DNA of 8,329 bases. Source: Acidobacteriota bacterium. GTDB taxonomy: Bacteria; Acidobacteriota; Terriglobia; UBA7540. The DNA lies in assembly GCA_021789565.1 (NCBI GenBank), contig JAJYJL010000277.1, forward strand, positions 1-8,329. Direction: 5' to 3'. The notes beneath the pieces are model-generated. The model had not been told where the DNA came from, made no database searches, and was given only the letters and a program-made list of their open reading frames with translations. This document shows, one piece after another, positions 4,816 to 8,329 of the stretch; position 1 is the stretch's first letter, and every line of letters starts with the position of its first letter. The position numbers and the translations under genes are program-made.

Positions 4816-5418
4816 TCAGTTCGGCCTGGGGCTTCTCACCGCCACCAGCACCCCCAATAAAGTGGCAGTGTTGCGAACGTTTCCCGCGATAGTCAACAGC
4901 GCTTCGGTGACGGGCGGATGCTGCTCCGCCAGTTCATCGAGACGCGCACTGACGTTTTTGAGTTGGTCAACTTCGTTCAGGATCGCTTCAAAACCTATGG
5001 GTGTACCAATGTTCGGCAGGGACCTATAGTAGGGGAGAACTTCAGATGCCACCAGCTGCATTGTCGCGGCTTCGCCAATGAAGAAAAGAAGCAGCCCGAG
5101 TAGCTGGGCAATGAGAATTACTCCAACCTCCCTGGCTTGGTCCTTGTCAACTTGCGAGCGAAGCTCATTCAGACCCTGTAAGGAGCCATCCGCCGCCACC
5201 TGCACCGCGCTAAGGCTGGGAGCCTCCGCCCTGGCCAGCATTAGAGCCCGGGAAAGGAGCGAGCGAAACCCGGCGACTCCCGCGAGATCACAGAGAGGCC
5301 GGCGCAATGCCTCACAGACGCGAAAGGCTGCGAATTCCATCGGCTCGGAGGTGTTGCCCGCCGCGCCTTCGTGGGCAATAAGCTGCTGGGCCAAATCTCG
5401 CGTCTGGGGTGGAGGCAT
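4816..5418 (-). CDS. Unknown 200-residue protein with duplicated N-terminal domain and extra C-terminal module
   Basis: This is the first gene of the KaiC-like operon. Residues 1-124 are paralogous to the next gene and include the hydrophobic segment 98-124 (GVILIAQLLGLLLFFIGEA). Residues 138-200 are absent from the paralogue. This C-terminal module has a helical, coiled-coil-like stretch EAILNEVDQLKNVSARLDELAEQH (given in parts: EAILNEVD 144-151, LKNVSARLDEL 153-163) and then a mildly hydrophobic end TATLLGVLVAV. It could have arisen by fusion of two neighbouring small genes. ATG at 5418 is preferred to GTG at 5421 because GAGGG lies 7 bases before it and the paralogue starts at the same place (MPPPQTR against MSPPVTR). 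It is followed after 24-35 bases by the second copy. No enzyme motif is seen; a scaffold or regulator acting with the ATPase is a guess. Confidence 0.8.
   Translation of the reverse strand: MPPPQTRDLAQQLIAHEGAAGNTSEPMEFAAFRVCEALRRPLCDLAGVAGFRSLLSRALMLARAEAPSLSAVQVAADGSLQGLNELRSQVDKDQAREVGVILIAQLLGLLLFFIGEAATMQLVASEVLPYYRSLPNIGTPIGFEAILNEVDQLKNVSARLDELAEQHPPVTEALLTIAGNVRNTATLLGVLVAVRSPRPN
5062..5418 (-). repeat. Tandem duplicate, copy 1 (of the unit at 4418-4780)
   Basis: This is the N-terminal coding part of the 200-residue gene, homologous at DNA level to 4418-4780. The two copies lie head to tail, separated by the C-terminal module of this gene and a 35-base spacer. Confidence 0.75.
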
Positions 5419-5525
5419 CACTATTCCCTCATAATATGATTCTGGAAATTACTGCGCCATGCAATTGCTTTTCAGCGTGGCTGACAGTTTACCCGGAGCT
5501 TCCAGTCTGAAAGCGCCGATCAAGA

Positions 5526-5554
5526 AGTATAAGCAATTCCTGGTACCGTGTCTG
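5526..5554 (-). promoter_or_regulatory. Candidate promoter of the KaiC-like operon
   Basis: Read on the minus strand, CAGACA (5554-5549) and TATACT (5531-5526) are 17 bases apart, with 4 of 6 and 5 of 6 matches to the sigma70 boxes. Transcription would start near 5519, giving a leader of about 100 bases before ATG 5418. The fit is moderate. Confidence 0.38.
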
Positions 5555-5564
5555 TTCAAAATTG

Positions 5565-5578
5565 ACCAACAAGTTGGT
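5565..5578. promoter_or_regulatory. Palindrome upstream of the KaiC operon promoter, possible operator
   Basis: ACCAAC-AA-GTTGGT is a perfect 6-bp inverted repeat. It sits just upstream of the candidate -35 box, at roughly -46 to -59, a usual place for an activator dimer. It is followed on the + strand by a G-rich run (5579-5592). There is no direct evidence for a regulator. Confidence 0.35.
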
Positions 5579-5590
5579 GGGGGGCGGTGG

Positions 5591-5628
5591 GGAGAGCGCG
5601 TAAAGGCCGGGCTGATGCCCGGCTCTCC
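5591..5628 (-). terminator. Hairpin downstream of the secreted-protein gene (REP-like, possible terminator)
   Basis: GCCGGGC-TGAT-GCCCGGC (5606-5623) is a perfect 7-bp hairpin. An outer pair, GGAGAG (5591-5596) with CTCTCC (5623-5628), encloses it unevenly. It lies about 75 bases past the stop of the 820-residue gene, in the right orientation to end its transcript. On the minus strand it is followed only by CTTTA, a poor U-tract, so it may be a REP-type palindrome instead of a true terminator. Confidence 0.45.
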
Positions 5629-5698
5629 TGATATTTGATGGCAGAGGGTTTGGCAGACATCGCGAGAGAAGCGACATCCGCACCAGCCGGGCGCGCAG

Positions 5699-8161
5699 CT
5701 AATATCGCATTTCGGTCAGCCGGCCTGTATTTTCACCGCGCAGCCAGACATAGATGGGAGCGTGAGGGCCGGGCGGCGGCCAGGGCATTTCAATTTTCAG
5801 GGTTTGCTCCTGGCTGCTTCCGGGGACGGGAGTGGGAATGCCTTGCACGGGGTAGCCGGTATCCGGGCTCCAGCCAGTTTGTTCAATCATCTGCAAATCA
5901 CGGCCCTCCAACGTCCCTTCATAAAGAGCGTCTCCCAGTTTCTGGTTGCTTAAACTGAACTTTGTGATCTGCGGCAGGCGCGTCACACGCCCCAGGTCGT
6001 AGGCATTCGAACTGCCGGTCACCGGGTCGGTGACGGTGGCGTCCAGCAGGCAGCCCGACTGGCCAACAGTCCCGGGATCAACCGAAAGAAACAGGACGTC
6101 GCTGCCCGCGAAATCAAGCTGGGACGCTCCGCTGTTTTCACCAGGATGCAGGGTGAGCGCCTGCCGGGTTTCACTGTCGTTGTTGCAGGCCAGGGTAACC
6201 GCAGGATTCGCGCCCATATGCTCGGCGTGGATGGCGAAGCTGACGGCCGACCCTGCCGGGATTTCCTTCTTGCCCAGCGCAATGTCGGTTTCCTTTGGGA
6301 AAGAGGCCCGCACGTCCGTAATTTTCGGGCGCGGCCCCACCACATGGATGGCGTCCGCCACTGGGAGGGGTTTGCTGATGTCCTCCACGTAAAGGCTGGC
6401 ATTCAGGAATTCACCCTTGTGCGCCTTTGGGCCTAGTTGAAGCGTGACTTTGCGCTCCTTCAGTTCGCTATTATCTCCGGGCGCGGGAGCCAGAGTCCAC
6501 TCCGCGCCCTCGCCGGTGATGCGGGTAATGCGGCCAAGGCCTGATCCCTGCAACGTCAGGGTCTGTTCCTTTTCACCCAGGTTCGCCCGCAAGGGCAGAT
6601 TGGAAAGCTTCGGATTGGGCGGATGGATGGTCAGTGGCACGTCCTGGATGGCGCCGTTCAACTGAGTCAGCATCAGCAGGTAGCGTCCCGCTTCTAGGTT
6701 TGTGGTGTCGACTTCGGTGTGCAGGCTGTGCTGCTCGCCTCCCTGCATTTCCTTGTCCAGCTTGAAGGAAAGGTGCTTCGCGGTGGCGTTCTGGCTGCCC
6801 GCTTTCACCAGGGCCAGTTGATGCACAAACTCGAAATCGGGGCCGGTCAGCTTTACCGTGACCTTTCCGTTTGCCTGCACGAGATTGTCTTCGGATTCCG
6901 GCGTCACCTTTGCCGTTGAAAGGTCGGCAAACTTGTGGACCTCCACAGTCCCGGCCACGTCAAACGGCGTCCAGTCCCAGAGGGCGGCCAGTTTGTATTT
7001 GCCGGGTATCACCTTGGCCTTCTTGAGATCCAGCGTCAGGGTGTCGGCAGAGGAACCCACGTCGACTTTGACGGGTACCGAGGTGTGGCGGTCATCAGAA
7101 ACCAGCCGCCAGTCATGGGCACGAGGCAGATCCCTGAGCTGCCCCCGTGTTGCGCAAGTCACCTTGACTTCAGATTTCCAGTCCAGCGGGACGTGCGCCG
7201 TTGCCGGGAGGGAGGCCGCGGGCGGGCCGGTGTCAGGCACCCGCCGCACCCACATATAGGCTGTCCGCATGCGTTTGGCAGCTTGCTTCTGGGTGGTGCA
7301 GAGTTCCAGGTTGTTTGACTTTGAAGGCTGCGCGAAGGCAGCGCGGAAGTCCGTATCAGGAAACATCAGGGTACGCATGTTTTGCAGTAACGATGCGCCC
7401 CCCGCCGCCAGCCCCACCGGCGTACTGCCCCAGAAAAGAGCCGCTACCCATGCTGCAACGCCTGCGGATTGCTGGAGCGTCGAGGAGCCTCCCTTCTCCG
7501 CCAGCGGATCGTATGAAGAAAGCGCGGGCACGACGGCGTGCAACAACTGCGAGGCCTGCTGGTCGGCCGGTGCCGTTGAGTTAATGGACGGCAGCGCCAC
7601 TCCGTACTGCGAGGAAAAACCCTTCAGCACCGCGTCCAGATCGCGGCTGGCCGGCGGCGATTGCTCATATTGGGAAAGGGTCTGGACCAGAGCTTCCACC
7701 GTTGCAGCCTTTTCGGCGTAATCCGCGAGCTGAGGAATCAGGGTCTGGTTATGCTCAACCAGGGAATTGAACTTCTTGACATCAAGCCCGTGCGGGCCGT
7801 AAACCATGCCCACGATCGACGCGCGAACAGGCACCCGCCATTCCTCGACGGTACCGGCGGGTTGCGGCTTGAGGACTTCGATCTTGCTGGGTTTCCCTTT
7901 TGAGGACGGCACAAGGATGATGGCGATTTTGCCTTTGGGCGCGTTTTTCTGATCCGATGAGGACGGCTCATATTTCAGATTCTGGCCGCGCAGAACTTCG
8001 TTGACCGAATTGATGGAAAGGGGATGCCCGCCATGCTCCGGCACCAGCATCAGCCGGAATTGGGTGACGGGGGTTCCCGCCGAACATTGACCGGAGCTGA
8101 TGCCAAAACATTGAAGCGTGGCGCTTAGGAATATCAACAAGAAATAGGGAATTGTCCTCAA
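5699..8161 (-). CDS. Large exported protein with immunoglobulin-like repeats, function unknown
   Basis: This is an 820-residue protein. The N-terminus RTIPYFLLIFLSATLQCFG is a signal peptide. The cysteines at 18 and 26 are not in a good lipobox, so cleavage by signal peptidase I is likely. After it come a beta-rich segment (about 32-118), a mainly helical one (125-215), and an Ala/Gly-rich hydrophobic stretch (233-259) that could cross or touch a membrane. Then come several segments of about 100 residues with alternating strands, like immunoglobulin or IPT/TIG folds, at about 315-412, 413-513, 514-610, 611-732 and 733-820. The segment TLTLQGSGLGRITRI (534-548) is IPT-like. No catalytic motif, sortase signal or C-terminal sorting domain is seen. 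TTG at 8161 is the start because an in-frame TAA lies just upstream and AAAGGA sits 5 bases before it. It is monocistronic, with its own promoter. Probably periplasmic or surface-bound; function not assignable. Confidence 0.85.
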   Translation of the reverse strand: MRTIPYFLLIFLSATLQCFGISSGQCSAGTPVTQFRLMLVPEHGGHPLSINSVNEVLRGQNLKYEPSSSDQKNAPKGKIAIILVPSSKGKPSKIEVLKPQPAGTVEEWRVPVRASIVGMVYGPHGLDVKKFNSLVEHNQTLIPQLADYAEKAATVEALVQTLSQYEQSPPASRDLDAVLKGFSSQYGVALPSINSTAPADQQASQLLHAVVPALSSYDPLAEKGGSSTLQQSAGVAAWVAALFWGSTPVGLAAGGASLLQNMRTLMFPDTDFRAAFAQPSKSNNLELCTTQKQAAKRMRTAYMWVRRVPDTGPPAASLPATAHVPLDWKSEVKVTCATRGQLRDLPRAHDWRLVSDDRHTSVPVKVDVGSSADTLTLDLKKAKVIPGKYKLAALWDWTPFDVAGTVEVHKFADLSTAKVTPESEDNLVQANGKVTVKLTGPDFEFVHQLALVKAGSQNATAKHLSFKLDKEMQGGEQHSLHTEVDTTNLEAGRYLLMLTQLNGAIQDVPLTIHPPNPKLSNLPLRANLGEKEQTLTLQGSGLGRITRITGEGAEWTLAPAPGDNSELKERKVTLQLGPKAHKGEFLNASLYVEDISKPLPVADAIHVVGPRPKITDVRASFPKETDIALGKKEIPAGSAVSFAIHAEHMGANPAVTLACNNDSETRQALTLHPGENSGASQLDFAGSDVLFLSVDPGTVGQSGCLLDATVTDPVTGSSNAYDLGRVTRLPQITKFSLSNQKLGDALYEGTLEGRDLQMIEQTGWSPDTGYPVQGIPTPVPGSSQEQTLKIEMPWPPPGPHAPIYVWLRGENTGRLTEMRY

Positions 8162-8166
8162 ATCAG

Positions 8167-8172
8167 TCCTTT
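8167..8172 (-). promoter_or_regulatory. Ribosome binding site for the TTG start of the secreted protein
   Basis: AAAGGA on the minus strand is 5 bases before TTG 8161. No ATG or GTG is available between it and the upstream in-frame TAA, so this site decides the start. Confidence 0.7.
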
Positions 8173-8211
8173 CTTACTCATCATCCCGGCTGAAGACCCA
8201 ACCTTCTATCT

Positions 8212-8241
8212 ATAGTAAATTCCGCATTCACTTTTTGGCAA
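8212..8241 (-). promoter_or_regulatory. Sigma70-like promoter of the secreted-protein gene
   Basis: On the minus strand, TTGCCA (8241-8236, 5 of 6) and TACTAT (8217-8212, 4 of 6) are 18 bases apart. The predicted start lies near 8205, giving a leader of about 45 bases. The inverted repeat GGCAAT/ATTGCC (8237-8242 and 8252-8257) overlaps the -35 box and could be a repressor site. A perfect TTGACA further upstream (8283-8278) has no partner -10 at proper distance. Confidence 0.45.
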
Positions 8242-8329
8242 TTATCTACACATTGCCTGGTGACACTTTCTCTTGGATGTCAAGTTCATTGGCTGGGGAT
8301 GGCAGGTGAAACGAGGTCCGCGGCAAATT

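Noticed and set aside
5078..5434. 118-codon + strand frame opposite the 200-residue gene
   Set aside because: It resembles the frame opposite the paralogue only because the two real genes are duplicates. There is no start signal.
8278..8283. Perfect TTGACA as the -35 box of the secreted-protein promoter
   Set aside because: No -10-like sequence lies 15-19 bases downstream; the pair at 8241-8212 fits better.

Overview
The window looks like part of a GC-rich soil bacterial chromosome. Acidobacteriota is the best guess, for three reasons. A MoaD/CysO-type carrier gene sits between threonine synthase and homoserine kinase. There is a large secreted protein of unknown function built from immunoglobulin-like repeats. 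Several palindromic spacers of the '...GGCTTTAGCC...' and '...GGGCTGATGCCC...' type are present. The assignment is inference; no rRNA or other phylogenetic marker is in the window.

Layout. Positions 2-1951 (+ strand) hold the end of a threonine-biosynthesis operon: the C-terminal two thirds or so of threonine synthase (thrC, cut by the window edge), a small ubiquitin-like sulfur-carrier protein, and homoserine kinase (thrB). The two enzymes make and use O-phosphohomoserine. The carrier between them suggests a link to sulfur amino-acid synthesis.

Positions 1952-2503 carry no intact gene. They hold a REP-like nested palindrome, a decayed fragment resembling the N-terminus of an IS110-family transposase, and a block of three strong hairpins. 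This looks like a boundary where mobile DNA has come and gone. Next (2504-2707, +) is a 67-residue protein with two membrane helices. It has no Shine-Dalgarno sequence but a promoter-like pair placed as for a leaderless mRNA. Its intrinsic terminator lies inside the 3' coding end of the convergent gene.

Positions 5418-2823 (- strand) form a three-gene operon. It encodes a 200-residue protein, a 145-residue paralogue of its N-terminal 125 residues, and a KaiC-like ATPase with two RecA-type domains. The last two genes overlap as TTGA, which points to translational coupling. A candidate promoter (5554-5526) with a palindrome just upstream precedes the operon. This operon is the most system-like part of the window: a KaiC-family ATPase with a recently duplicated, unrecognised partner family, one copy of which carries an extra C-terminal module.

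Positions 8161-5699 (- strand) encode an 820-residue exported protein with a signal peptide and several beta-sandwich-like segments; I cannot assign a function. A sigma70-like promoter precedes it at 8241-8212. A perfect hairpin at 5606-5623 lies between it and the KaiC operon.

No tRNA, rRNA, CRISPR array, intact insertion sequence or replication origin was seen.
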